Assembly: GCF_000503895.1 (NCBI RefSeq)
Contig: NC_022997.1
Span: 1 to 64,000, forward strand
Direction: 5' to 3'
Source of the DNA: Hyphomicrobium nitrativorans NL23
GTDB lineage: Bacteria; Pseudomonadota; Alphaproteobacteria; Rhizobiales; Hyphomicrobiaceae
DNA length: 64,000 nt
Part shown: piece by piece, positions 28,314 through 37,341 of the stretch
Numbering within the stretch: the stretch's first letter is position 1
How the letters are laid out: every line of letters begins with the position of its first letter
Position numbers and translations under genes: made by a program
The notes under the pieces: model-generated
Databases searched by the model: none
What the model was told of the DNA's origin: nothing
What the model saw: the letters and a program-made list of their open reading frames with translations, nothing else

Positions 28314-29246
28314 ATGCATATCTATCTGCCGATCGCCGAGATGCCCGCCAACGTGCTGCTGTTCCTGGGCATGGGGTCCGCCGTGGGATTCCTTTCGGGC
28401 CTCTTCGGCGTAGGCGGCGGCTTTCTGCTCACGCCGCTGCTGATCTTTTCCGGCATTCCGACGCCGGTCGCCGTCGGCACGGCGGCCGCCCAGATCGTCG
28501 CTTCGTCCGTCTCGGGCGCCATCGCGCAGTGGCAGCGCAACAACGTCGACATCAAGATGGGGCTGGTGCTGCTCGCAGGCGGCATCGTGGGCTCCGTCAT
28601 CGGCGTGCAGATGGTGCGCATCCTGCGGCTTGCGGGACAGTTCGATCTGTTCGTCGCGCTTGCCTACGTCACGTTCCTCGGCGTGATCGGAACGCTGATG
28701 CTGATCGAGGCGGCCGGGGCCATCCAGCGCGCGAGAACTCAGCAGCCCCTCTCGCTTGCGCGCAGCTCCGGCCAGCACAACTGGATCCATCGGCTGCCGT
28801 TCAAAATGCGGTTCCACCGCTCGAAGCTTTACATCAGCGCCATTCCTCCGCTCGCTATCGGCGCGTTCGTGGGATTTCTCGGCGCTATTATCGGGGCAGG
28901 CGGCGGCTTCATCATGGTGCCGGCGATGATCTATCTCCTCCGCATGCCCACGAACGTGGTGATCGGCACCTCGCTGTTCCAGATCGTGTTCGTTGCGGCG
29001 CTGACGACGGTGATGCATGCGACCGAGAACTACAGCGTGGACGTTGTGCTTGCGCTCATTCTCATCGTGAGCGGCGTGATCGGCGCGCAGTACGGCGCGG
29101 CAGCGGGCGCGCGGCTCAAGGGCGAGCAACTGCGGTTTCTGTTGGCAGCGCTCGTCCTCCTCGTCTGCATCCGCATCGGCTGGGATCTGGTGGCGACGCC
29201 GGAAGACCTTTACAGCATCACCACGTCGTTCGGAGGCACGCCATGA
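28314..29246 (+). CDS. TauE/SafE family sulfite/anion exporter
   Basis: 310 residues with eight or so hydrophobic helices in two similar halves, each with the glycine-rich TauE motif (FLSGLFGVGGGFLLTP; FLGAIIGAGGGFIMVP). Members move sulfite, sulfoacetate or related anions across the inner membrane. The next gene overlaps by 4 bp and is the regular partner in alphaproteobacteria, so the pair likely acts together. Substrate not known. Confidence 0.88.
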   Translation: MHIYLPIAEMPANVLLFLGMGSAVGFLSGLFGVGGGFLLTPLLIFSGIPTPVAVGTAAAQIVASSVSGAIAQWQRNNVDIKMGLVLLAGGIVGSVIGVQMVRILRLAGQFDLFVALAYVTFLGVIGTLMLIEAAGAIQRARTQQPLSLARSSGQHNWIHRLPFKMRFHRSKLYISAIPPLAIGAFVGFLGAIIGAGGGFIMVPAMIYLLRMPTNVVIGTSLFQIVFVAALTTVMHATENYSVDVVLALILIVSGVIGAQYGAAAGARLKGEQLRFLLAALVLLVCIRIGWDLVATPEDLYSITTSFGGTP

Positions 29247-30169
29247 GGTGTCTCCGCGTACTCTGCGTGGCCGGCGCGTTGCAGCTCGTTCTCGCGGGTG
29301 TGCTTGCGAACGGCGCGTGGCATTTTACGGACGCAGCAACCGCTCAGGTCCTCGCGCGGGGTCACGAAGAGTCGCGCCGCATCGTCCAGCGCAACCCGAA
29401 GCCCGCTCCGGATGTCCGACGTGGCGAGCCGCAACCGCTTCCGCGAGAGACCGTGGAAGCCGATGTCTCCAGCCGGGCCATTGCCATCACGTCGGCCTTC
29501 ACGGGCACGGAGATCGTCGTCTTCGGCTCCGTGCTCAACAGCCGCCAGCCGAGCGCGGAAGCAGGCTATTACGACGTGATCGTCGTGCTGGAGGGCGTGC
29601 CGGAGCCGGTCGTCGCGCGGCGGAAATCCAACGTGGCGGGGCTGTGGGTCAACACCGACTCCTTCGATTTCGAGAGCGCGCCGAGTTATTATGCCATCGC
29701 GTCGACCCGGCCGATCGAGGAGATCGCGGAGGAAGGGTTTCTCGAAGCGCACGCGATCGGGCTCGACTATGTGCGGCTTTCACCCGCCGCCCGCTCCGCG
29801 ATCCGGACGGAGCCTGCCGAAGCCAAGAGCTTCAAGGAGGCGGTGGTGCGCCGCCGCGAGCAGGACGGGCTCTATCTCAAGGCCGACTATGCCGTGATCT
29901 TCATCGGCAAAAGCTTGTTTCGCGCCTCCATCGCGTTGCCGGCGCATGTTCCCGTGGGGCCGCTGACCGCGCGCGTTTATCTTTTCCGCGAAGGCGAGGT
30001 GCTGAGCACATTCCAGCAGCGGGTGCGGCTGGAGCGGGAGGGCCTGGAACTCTGGATCTACTGGTTCGCGATGCGCCACCCGGCGCTCTACGGCCTGTTC
30101 ACGGTGATGGTCGCGGTGATCGCGGGACTGCTCGCCTCGGCCGCATTCCGGCGCAAGACGGCTGTGTAG
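29243..30169 (+). CDS. TIGR02186 family membrane-anchored protein
   Basis: 308 residues: N-terminal signal or anchor helix (about 1-22), a beta-rich periplasmic body with FTGTEIVVFGSV and VRRREQDGLY, and a C-terminal transmembrane helix (about 280-300). This family sits beside TauE/SafE genes in many alphaproteobacteria and has no assigned role. ATG overlaps the preceding stop (ATGA), so it is translationally coupled. Confidence 0.85.
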   Translation: MRCLRVLCVAGALQLVLAGVLANGAWHFTDAATAQVLARGHEESRRIVQRNPKPAPDVRRGEPQPLPRETVEADVSSRAIAITSAFTGTEIVVFGSVLNSRQPSAEAGYYDVIVVLEGVPEPVVARRKSNVAGLWVNTDSFDFESAPSYYAIASTRPIEEIAEEGFLEAHAIGLDYVRLSPAARSAIRTEPAEAKSFKEAVVRRREQDGLYLKADYAVIFIGKSLFRASIALPAHVPVGPLTARVYLFREGEVLSTFQQRVRLEREGLELWIYWFAMRHPALYGLFTVMVAVIAGLLASAAFRRKTAV

Positions 30170-30179
30170 GATCGCGCGG

Positions 30180-30920
30180 TCAGTCTTCTTTCAGAAGACG
30201 CGAGGCGATCGGGTAAAGCCCTTCCTGTCCCATCACCAGAACCGAAACACCATCCGAGCCGAAGACCGGCGCAAAGGCGTCGTCGAGCACGTTGAGCCCG
30301 CCCGCGTACGTGCCGAAGGCGGGCAGCACGAGCCGATTGCCGTTGCCGACGAAGCAGGGCCGACGGATGACGTGGCCGTGGAACGACACGCGCGCGGCCG
30401 GGTGCAAGTGGCCGGCGATTTCATGCGTGACACGGCCTTGCGCCGGCTCGTGGCGGAAGATGAGGCCCGAGACGTTCAGCTCCGGCAGCACATGGCCGCC
30501 GAAGCACTCGGGAATGACCGTGTCGTGATTGCCGGTAATCCAGATCCATTCGCGGTCTTCCTGCAGGATCGCGAGCGTCTCGCGATCCTGCGCGCACATA
30601 CGCCCGTCCGCGCCGTTATCATGGAAGCTGTCGCCGAGGCAGACGACCGTCTCGGCGTTATAGGCATCGAGCGTCGCGGCGAGGCGTTCGAGGGTGGCCG
30701 ACGTATCGTAGGGCGGCAGCATGAGGCCGCGCGCGGCGAAGGCCGACCCCTTCTCGAAATGCAGATCGGCGACGATCAGTGCGTTCTCGGCCGGCCAATA
30801 GAGGGCGCCCGAAACGTCGGCGACGAAGGCGAGGCCGGAGACCGAAAGCGGCTGGCGGCTGAACTCACCGACATCGAGGCGCTCGGGCTTGAGTTCCAGA
30901 AGCTGCGTCGCGTTTCTCAC
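30180..30920 (-). CDS. pdeM: PdeM, ligase-associated DNA-damage-response endonuclease
   Basis: 246-residue calcineurin-like metallophosphoesterase with the metal ligands in DLHFEKG, GDSFHD, GNHD and GHLHP. It belongs to the ligase-associated cluster usually found with a DNA ligase, an exonuclease and an Lhr-like helicase. Only the helicase is adjacent here (4-bp overlap). Expected role: nucleolytic trimming in DNA repair. Confidence 0.9.
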   Translation of the reverse strand: MRNATQLLELKPERLDVGEFSRQPLSVSGLAFVADVSGALYWPAENALIVADLHFEKGSAFAARGLMLPPYDTSATLERLAATLDAYNAETVVCLGDSFHDNGADGRMCAQDRETLAILQEDREWIWITGNHDTVIPECFGGHVLPELNVSGLIFRHEPAQGRVTHEIAGHLHPAARVSFHGHVIRRPCFVGNGNRLVLPAFGTYAGGLNVLDDAFAPVFGSDGVSVLVMGQEGLYPIASRLLKED

Positions 30921-33556
30921 GTTTCGTGTGTCCCCGCATTTGCAGTGGCTTCCGCGATCAGTTCCGCGGCCGCGTCTCGCAGAAGATCCTCACGCGTCAG
31001 CCGGGCAACCGGCTCGACGCCGATTTCGAGCAGCACCGGCACGGCGAGCGGAGAAACCCGCTCCAGAGCTTGATGCCTGATTCGCCCGCGGATGCGCGCC
31101 AGGAATCGGCCGAGACGGGCGATGTCCAACAAGCCGGTGGCCGCATCCTCCCACGCGGCTTCCAGCAGAATATGGCCGGGATCATGGCGGCGGAGCACGT
31201 CGTAGATGAGATCGGTGGAGATCGTGACCTGCCGGCCGCTCTTCTCGCGACCCGGAAAGCGCCGTTCCACCAGCCCCGCGATCACGGCGACGGTGCGGAA
31301 GGTGCGGCGCATGAGGCTGCTTTCCGCGAGCCAGGCTTCGAGGTCGTCGCCCAGCATATCCTCCGCGAACAGATCCGCGAGATCGAGGCTTCCGTCCGCG
31401 ATCCGCCCCGTGAGGTCTCCGAGGCCCCAGACGGCGAGGCCGTAATCGTTGGCGACAAAGCCGAGGGGGCGTGCGCTGGCGCGTTCGAGCCGGCGTGTGA
31501 GCAACATGCCGAGCGTCTGGTGCGCGAGGCGGCCTTCGAACGGATAGGCGATGAGAAAATGCCGTCCGCGGCGCGGGAAGGTTTCGATCAGCACGTCGTC
31601 CACGCCGGGGAGCGCGGAGGCGTCCTGCTGCAAACGCAGCCAGTCCGCGACGGGCGTGGGCAGGTCGGACCACTGCCTGCTGTCGGCCAGCATGGCGCGT
31701 ACGCGCTTGGCGAGATGGGTCGAGAGCGGAAACTTGCCGCCCGCGTAGCTCGGGATCATGGCGTCGGCGCCGGGGGCGCGCGTGACGTAGGCTTCCGTGT
31801 CCGCGAGGCCCTCGAAGCGCAGGATTTCGCCTGCGAACACGAACGTCATACCCGGCGAGAGCTGCTCGACAAAGTACTCCTCCACCTCGCCGAGCACGCG
31901 GCCTCCCATGAGCGGGCGCTGCGCATCCGGTCGTCCGGTCTTGCCTGCACGGCGGCGGCCGACGAGGCGCACCTTGATCATCGGCGCTTCGACGATGGTG
32001 CCCGCGTTCATGCGGTACTGGCGGACGAGCGAGGGATGCGCGAGGCGCAGGCGGCCGTCGCCGGTGGGGCGGAGCCTCGCAAAACGCTCGTAGGATTTGA
32101 GGGCGTAACCGCCGGTGGACACGAACTCCACGACGCGGTCGAAGCGCGCGCGCGTGAGGTTGGCGTAAGGCGTCGCCATGCGCACTTCCTTGTAGAGCGC
32201 GTCTGGATGGAAAGGCCCGGCGCACGCGGTGCCGAGCACGTGCTGGGCCAGCACGTCCAGCGCACCGGAGCGTGCAATGACAGCATCCTGCTCACCCGCC
32301 TTGGCGGCATCGAGAGCGGCCCGGCACTCCAGCACCTCGAAGCGGTTCGCGGGCACGAGAAGGGCGGCCGAAGGGTCGTCCAGCCGGTGGTTGGCGCGGC
32401 CGATGCGCTGCGCCAAGCGCGATGCCCCCTTCGGCGCGCCGACGTTCACGACGAGATCGACGTCACCCCAGTCGATGCCGAGATCGAGCGTGGAGGTGGC
32501 CACGACGGCGCGGAGCGATCCGCTCGCCATGGCGGCTTCCACCTTGAGACGCCGTGCCTTGTCGAGCGAGCCGTGATGCAGCGCGATGGGAAGCGCCGCC
32601 TCGTTGAGGTTCCAGAGCTCCTGGAACACCATCTCGGCCTGCATCCGCGTGTTGACGAACACGAGCGTGGTGCGGTGGCGCTCGATTGCGCGGTAGATCT
32701 CGGCCATCGCGTACCGCGCGGAATGGCCGCCCCACGGCACCGGCTCCTCGATTTCCAGGATTGCAATGGACGGATCCGCGCCACCGGCGGCAACGACGAG
32801 ATCCGACATCTCGCAGATCCGTTCCGGCGCGGTCTGCGGCCGGAGATAGCTGCGAAGCTCGGACGGATGTGCGACCGTTGCCGAAAGCCCGAGCGTGATG
32901 AGGTTCGGCGCCAACGTGTTCAGACGCGCCAGCCCCAGCGCCAAGAGATCGCCGCGCTTCGAGGGCGCGAGCGCGTGCAATTCGTCCAGGATGACAGTGT
33001 CGAGGTTGCCGAACACGTAGCCCGCGTCCTCGCTCGACAGCATGAGCGCGACCTGCTCCGGAGTCGTGAGCAAGATATGTGGCGGCTTCACGCGCTGGCG
33101 TGCGCGCCGTGCGGTGGACGTATCGCCCGAGCGCGTTTCGATGCGCACGTTGAGGCCCATTTCCGCAACGGGGGCGACGAGGTTGCGGGCGATGTCCTCG
33201 GCCAGCGCTTTGAGCGGCGAGATGTAGAGCGTGTGGAGTCCGCTGCCCGCCTCGCCTGCGCGGCGGCGCGGCGTATCCGAAATGGCAATCAGGCTCGGCA
33301 GGAAGCCCGCCATGGTCTTGCCCGCGCCGGTCTGGGCGATCAGCAGCGTGGAGCGGCGGGCGCGCGATTGTTCCAAGAGGGCAAGCTGATGGTCGCGCGG
33401 ACGCCAGCCCCGCCTGCTGAACCAATCCGTGAACGGCGCTGGAAGCGTCGGCGTGGGGCGCGCGGCTGCCCCGGATGTCGCCTTTTTTTGCGCCCGCTGC
33501 GGCGGGCTTTTTCCTGCCGCCCGCTTGCCCTTCGCCTTCTCCGATACGCCACCCAC
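30917..33556 (-). CDS. Ligase-associated DNA damage response helicase (Lhr-like)
   Basis: 879-residue superfamily 2 helicase. Walker A AQTGAGKT, DEXH box DELH, SAT motif LSATV and motif VI QRIGRANH are present, followed by the long C-terminal Lhr-type region. The basic N-terminus is variable. The GTG start at 33556 has GAAGGGCG upstream. It is operonic with pdeM; the cognate ligase and exonuclease are not in the window. Confidence 0.92.
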   Translation of the reverse strand: MGGVSEKAKGKRAAGKSPPQRAQKKATSGAAARPTPTLPAPFTDWFSRRGWRPRDHQLALLEQSRARRSTLLIAQTGAGKTMAGFLPSLIAISDTPRRRAGEAGSGLHTLYISPLKALAEDIARNLVAPVAEMGLNVRIETRSGDTSTARRARQRVKPPHILLTTPEQVALMLSSEDAGYVFGNLDTVILDELHALAPSKRGDLLALGLARLNTLAPNLITLGLSATVAHPSELRSYLRPQTAPERICEMSDLVVAAGGADPSIAILEIEEPVPWGGHSARYAMAEIYRAIERHRTTLVFVNTRMQAEMVFQELWNLNEAALPIALHHGSLDKARRLKVEAAMASGSLRAVVATSTLDLGIDWGDVDLVVNVGAPKGASRLAQRIGRANHRLDDPSAALLVPANRFEVLECRAALDAAKAGEQDAVIARSGALDVLAQHVLGTACAGPFHPDALYKEVRMATPYANLTRARFDRVVEFVSTGGYALKSYERFARLRPTGDGRLRLAHPSLVRQYRMNAGTIVEAPMIKVRLVGRRRAGKTGRPDAQRPLMGGRVLGEVEEYFVEQLSPGMTFVFAGEILRFEGLADTEAYVTRAPGADAMIPSYAGGKFPLSTHLAKRVRAMLADSRQWSDLPTPVADWLRLQQDASALPGVDDVLIETFPRRGRHFLIAYPFEGRLAHQTLGMLLTRRLERASARPLGFVANDYGLAVWGLGDLTGRIADGSLDLADLFAEDMLGDDLEAWLAESSLMRRTFRTVAVIAGLVERRFPGREKSGRQVTISTDLIYDVLRRHDPGHILLEAAWEDAATGLLDIARLGRFLARIRGRIRHQALERVSPLAVPVLLEIGVEPVARLTREDLLRDAAAELIAEATANAGTHET

Positions 33557-33637
33557 GCAAGACGCCCTTCGCTCAGAGGCTCTGCCATGCTAGAGGGTTA
33601 GCCCGTCTCGCTCCGTTCGCGCATGGAAGTCAGCCTC

Positions 33638-33919
33638 ATGGATCGTAACACGTTTTTCGGCGGAAACCCGGTCGGGGTCCTGATCCGCCTCGCCTTGATC
33701 TCGATCGCCGTCGGCATCGTCCTGAGCGCGCTCGGCATCGACCTCGGCAACTTCTTCGACCGGATCAACCAACTCCTGCGCAACATCTACGACCTCGGGT
33801 TCGGCGCGGTCGAATGGCTGCTGCAGTATCTGCTGCTCGGCGCGCTGATCGTCGTGCCGATCTGGCTGATTACGCGCGTCGTGTCCGCAAGCCGCTCGAA
33901 GGGTGGGAACGAGAGCTGA
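33638..33919 (+). CDS. small inner-membrane protein (DUF6460 type)
   Basis: 93 residues with two hydrophobic segments (IRLALISIAVGIVLSALGI; LLQYLLLGALIVVPIWLI). GGAAG lies 7 nt before the ATG at 33638; an ATG at 33623 is possible. Small proteins of this kind occur across Rhizobiales with unknown function. Confidence 0.7.
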   Translation: MDRNTFFGGNPVGVLIRLALISIAVGIVLSALGIDLGNFFDRINQLLRNIYDLGFGAVEWLLQYLLLGALIVVPIWLITRVVSASRSKGGNES

Positions 33920-33928
33920 TCCGCCTCC

Positions 33929-35020
33929 TCAATCGAGCGGCTTGGCGGCCCATTCGGCGGCGCGGGTTCCGACGAGATCCATAATGGACGATACGCCGCG
34001 CTGCTGACATGCCTCCGCGAGACGTGCGGTGATGCGGCCGATGAGGCCGGGACCTTCGTAGATGAGCCCCGTGTAGAGCTGAAGCAGGCTGGCGCCCGCT
34101 TCGATCTTGGCGAGCGCGGTCTCGCCGCTGTCGATGCCGCCGATGCCGATCAGCGGGACTTTACCGCCCGTCGCCTGATAAACCCGCGCCAGCATGACGG
34201 TCGAACGGTGGAACAGCGGACGCCCGGACAGGCCGCCCGCCTCCGCCGCAGCCCGATCCGCAAGACCGTGGGGCCGCGCGAGCGTCGTGTTGGAGACGGC
34301 GATGCCATCCACGCCGTGGCGGACCAGCGCCTCGGTGATGGGCCCGACATCCTCCTCCGCGAGGTCCGGCGCAACTTTTACGACGATGGGGCGGCTCGGG
34401 CTACCAGCCGCAACCTTCGCCGCGCGCCCGGCCATGACCCGGCCGAGAAGCTCGTCCAAGGCCGCGGGCGCTTGGAGGTCGCGCAGGCCGGGCGTGTTCG
34501 GCGACGAGATGTTGACGGTGAAATAGCTTGCAACATCATAGAACGCCTCGATGCCGGCGACGTAATCGGCAGCGCGATCTGCGCTCTGCTTGTTGGCGCC
34601 GATGTTGACGCCGACGATGCCGCGCGCGGGACGTGCCTTCAGGCGTTCGAGCGCCTTGGCGTGTCCGGCGTTGTTGAAGCCGAGGCGGTTGATGACGGCG
34701 CGTTCCGAAATCAGCCTGAATACGCGCGGGGACGGGTTGCCGGGCTGGGGTCTCGGCGTGGTCGTGCCGATCTCGGCATATCCGCAGCCGAGCCCGAGCA
34801 CCGCATCCGGAACCCGCGCATCCTTGTCGAAGCCCGCGGCGACGCCGAGCGGATTGGGAAATGTCAGGCCCCAAAGGGGAACTTCGAGCACGGGATGCCG
34901 GACCGACGAAGCGCGCGGATAAATGCCGTGCTCAAGCGCGCGCAGCGTGACCTCGTGCGCGGCCTCGGGCTCCAGCGCGAAGAGCATCGGGCGCGCGAGA
35001 CCGGCAAGCGCCCTCAACAT
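33929..35020 (-). CDS. pyrD: Dihydroorotate dehydrogenase, quinone-type (class 2)
   Basis: 363 residues, membrane-associated flavoenzyme of pyrimidine synthesis that oxidises dihydroorotate and reduces quinone. The N-terminal amphipathic helix, FMN contact AAGFDKDA, catalytic-serine loop NISSPNTPGLR and GIGGIDSGE phosphate site mark class 2. The start at 35020 overlaps the end of the DUF952 gene by 7 bp, so the two form an operon. Confidence 0.95.
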   Translation of the reverse strand: MLRALAGLARPMLFALEPEAAHEVTLRALEHGIYPRASSVRHPVLEVPLWGLTFPNPLGVAAGFDKDARVPDAVLGLGCGYAEIGTTTPRPQPGNPSPRVFRLISERAVINRLGFNNAGHAKALERLKARPARGIVGVNIGANKQSADRAADYVAGIEAFYDVASYFTVNISSPNTPGLRDLQAPAALDELLGRVMAGRAAKVAAGSPSRPIVVKVAPDLAEEDVGPITEALVRHGVDGIAVSNTTLARPHGLADRAAAEAGGLSGRPLFHRSTVMLARVYQATGGKVPLIGIGGIDSGETALAKIEAGASLLQLYTGLIYEGPGLIGRITARLAEACQQRGVSSIMDLVGTRAAEWAAKPLD

Positions 35021-35358
35021 GCTGCGATATCCTCCGGAATGCGGGGAACGCCGTCCGCGTCCAGCGGCATCGGCCGCGTCCAGAGCGCAAGGCCTGTGGG
35101 CAGGGAGCCATAGAGATGCGGGAATAATTGGCCGCCCCGTGACGGCTCCCACTTCAGCGCTTCGCCCAAGGTTTCGTCGTCGAACGCGACGAGTACGAGG
35201 CCATCGACGCCCCGAAAATGGCGAGCGGCCGTGCCCACGAGCTGCTCCGCCGTCGAGAAATGGATGAAGCCGTCGCGCACGTCGTCGGGCGAGCCGCAAT
35301 AGACGCCCTCGCGCGAGGCCGCGTCCCAGTCTTCCCGCCCGACAATCTTGAATATCAT
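35014..35358 (-). CDS. DUF952 domain protein
   Basis: 114 residues with the DUF952 marks (DGFIHFSTAEQL near residue 30 and LFPHLYG). The fold resembles ADP-ribosyltransferase-like small proteins; activity is unproven. Often placed before pyrD in alphaproteobacteria. Overlap with pyrD suggests coupling. Confidence 0.85.
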   Translation of the reverse strand: MIFKIVGREDWDAASREGVYCGSPDDVRDGFIHFSTAEQLVGTAARHFRGVDGLVLVAFDDETLGEALKWEPSRGGQLFPHLYGSLPTGLALWTRPMPLDADGVPRIPEDIAAC

Positions 35359-35691
35359 CGCGTTGTTTCCGTCCGCCGTCCCGGGGTCGGGACCGCTACT
35401 TCCGTTGCAATCCGAACCCGCCTTGACTTTATGTCCGGCCTCCGCCATTCGCGCCAGACGTATTCTGGTGTTCTCCGACGGTCGATGTGGTGTAAAATCC
35501 ACCGCGCACCAGCGGATGGCGCATATCGTATTCAGAGCTTTGTGCGGGTGGGATGCGGAGGGGCGTTCCCCCACTACGAAAAGGTCACTCGACGGGCGGG
35601 CTCACGGACAATGCAACGTTCCACTCGCGTTCTCACAACGCGAGAAGGAGGCCTGCGTCCGAGAGAAAAGGAAGTTAAGGGAAGTTCCCTC
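35359..35691. other. intergenic region, no gene seen
   Basis: About 333 bp between divergent genes. It should hold the promoters of the DUF952-pyrD operon and of the DUF262 gene. Open frames here have no ribosome-binding site and no recognisable product. Confidence 0.4.
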
Positions 35692-37320
35692 GTGCACGAT
35701 TATATTTCGGTGAGCGTTGTCCCCCTCGGGGACTTATTTTCAGACGCGTATCATTTCAGACTGCCCTATTTTCAGCGGGCCTATGCTTGGCAGACGCCCG
35801 AAGTGGGCCGCCTGCTTTCCGACATCGTGGGCGCTATGCGTCGGCACGAAGGGCAACGCCCGTATTTCCTCGGCAAGCTCATGGTGGCGAAAAAGACAGA
35901 GGCGCCGGACGCGGCGCTCGTCGACGGCCATCAGCGCGTGATGTCACTCACGCTTCTGTTCGCCGTGCTGCGCGACCTCGAAAGCGACCCGAAACTCCAA
36001 GGCCGCCTTCACGGCTTCATCCGGGGCGACGACCTGCGCCTCAGCACGCAGGACGTGATGGCGGCGTTCTGCGAGCGCTACGTGCAGGCACCCGGAGCGA
36101 CGGCCATCGATCCCGCCGTCGATTTCGAGACGCTCTCCGAAAGCGAGCGCAACATCATCGAAAATCGCAACGCGCTCAGGGCCGAGCTTTCGGGCGGAGA
36201 TTACACGCCGGAACTTCGGCGCGCGCTCATCGGCTATCTTGCGGAGCGGTGCTGCGTGATCGTCTCGTCCCTCGAAGACGAGGACGAGGCCTGGAGCCTG
36301 CTCCGCACCGAAGAAGAAACGCGCGTCGATTTTTCCAAGTCGGATCGGGCCAAGTTCAGCCTGCTCGCCATCGTGCCGCCTCAAGAGCGCGCGGCCTGCC
36401 AGACGATCTGGGAAAACTGCGAAGCCGCACTCGGCGCAACCGATATGCACGCGTTGCTCGGACATATCCGTTTGCTCAAGCGGCGGCGCCTCAGCGGCAA
36501 GCCGGTCGAGATCGACATTGCCGATACGTTCAAATTCAACGTCGCAGGCGCGGGACACACATTCCTCGACACCGAATTGCGCCCCGCTGCGGAGCGTCTC
36601 GCCTCGCTTCGGCAGCCGAGCGACACATCTCCCATACCCAAGCTTGCAGAGCGCTGCCGGTGGATCGATCCGCAGCTCTGGGTTCCCGCTGCGCTTTTGT
36701 GGATGGGAAAGGCGCGGGGCCCGGAAGAAACCCTGCTATTCTTCAAGCGGCTCGAACGGCTCGTGTGGATCATGCGGATCGCGGGCTTCGATCCGACGAA
36801 GCAGCATACGCGGATCCTTCACCTCATGGGCGAGATCGACCGCGGCGTGACGGTGTCGCACATGACGGAACTCGATGTAACGCCGCGCCTGCGGGACGCG
36901 GCGATTTTCAACCTGCGCAGCACCTCGTTCGATGCCAAGCATTACGCGGGGCGCGTCCTGCGGCGGATCAGCATCGCGCTCGGGCAGGACACGGGGCCTG
37001 TCGAGCGCAACTCGGTGACCATCGAGCACATTCTGCCGCGCGGGTATGCGCCGAAAAGCGGCTGGCGGACGCATTTCGCCTCGCGCGAGGCCGTGCAGCG
37101 CTATACGCACCGCCTCGGCAACCTGACGTTCCTCGCACCCGGAGACAATCAGCAGGCCGACACGCTCGACTGGGCGCAGAAGAAACCCATTCTCGCGCAT
37201 TCCCGCTTCCTTCTTTCGAAGCACGTGGCGGATGAGCGGGACTGGACGCCGGACCGCATCCTGGCGCGGACGGAAACGTTGATCGGCGTGCTGTTCAAGG
37301 ATTGGGAGATCAAGCTTTAG
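35692..37320 (+). CDS. DUF262/DUF1524 putative nuclease (GmrSD-like restriction family)
   Basis: 542 residues. The DUF262 (ParB/GmrS-like) domain has FRLPYFQRAYAW and the signature DGHQR (78-82; usually DGQQR). The C-terminal DUF1524 domain holds an HNH-type site: IEHILPRG (near 443) and RLGNLTFLAPGDNQQAD. Fused proteins of this type act as modification-dependent defence nucleases in some phages and bacteria. GTG start at 35692 gives the usual short N-terminus; an ATG at 35611 would add 27 residues. It stands alone, with no methylase or other defence gene beside it. Confidence 0.85.
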   Translation: MHDYISVSVVPLGDLFSDAYHFRLPYFQRAYAWQTPEVGRLLSDIVGAMRRHEGQRPYFLGKLMVAKKTEAPDAALVDGHQRVMSLTLLFAVLRDLESDPKLQGRLHGFIRGDDLRLSTQDVMAAFCERYVQAPGATAIDPAVDFETLSESERNIIENRNALRAELSGGDYTPELRRALIGYLAERCCVIVSSLEDEDEAWSLLRTEEETRVDFSKSDRAKFSLLAIVPPQERAACQTIWENCEAALGATDMHALLGHIRLLKRRRLSGKPVEIDIADTFKFNVAGAGHTFLDTELRPAAERLASLRQPSDTSPIPKLAERCRWIDPQLWVPAALLWMGKARGPEETLLFFKRLERLVWIMRIAGFDPTKQHTRILHLMGEIDRGVTVSHMTELDVTPRLRDAAIFNLRSTSFDAKHYAGRVLRRISIALGQDTGPVERNSVTIEHILPRGYAPKSGWRTHFASREAVQRYTHRLGNLTFLAPGDNQQADTLDWAQKKPILAHSRFLLSKHVADERDWTPDRILARTETLIGVLFKDWEIKL

Positions 37321-37341
37321 ATTGCCCGTGCGGGCGTTGCG

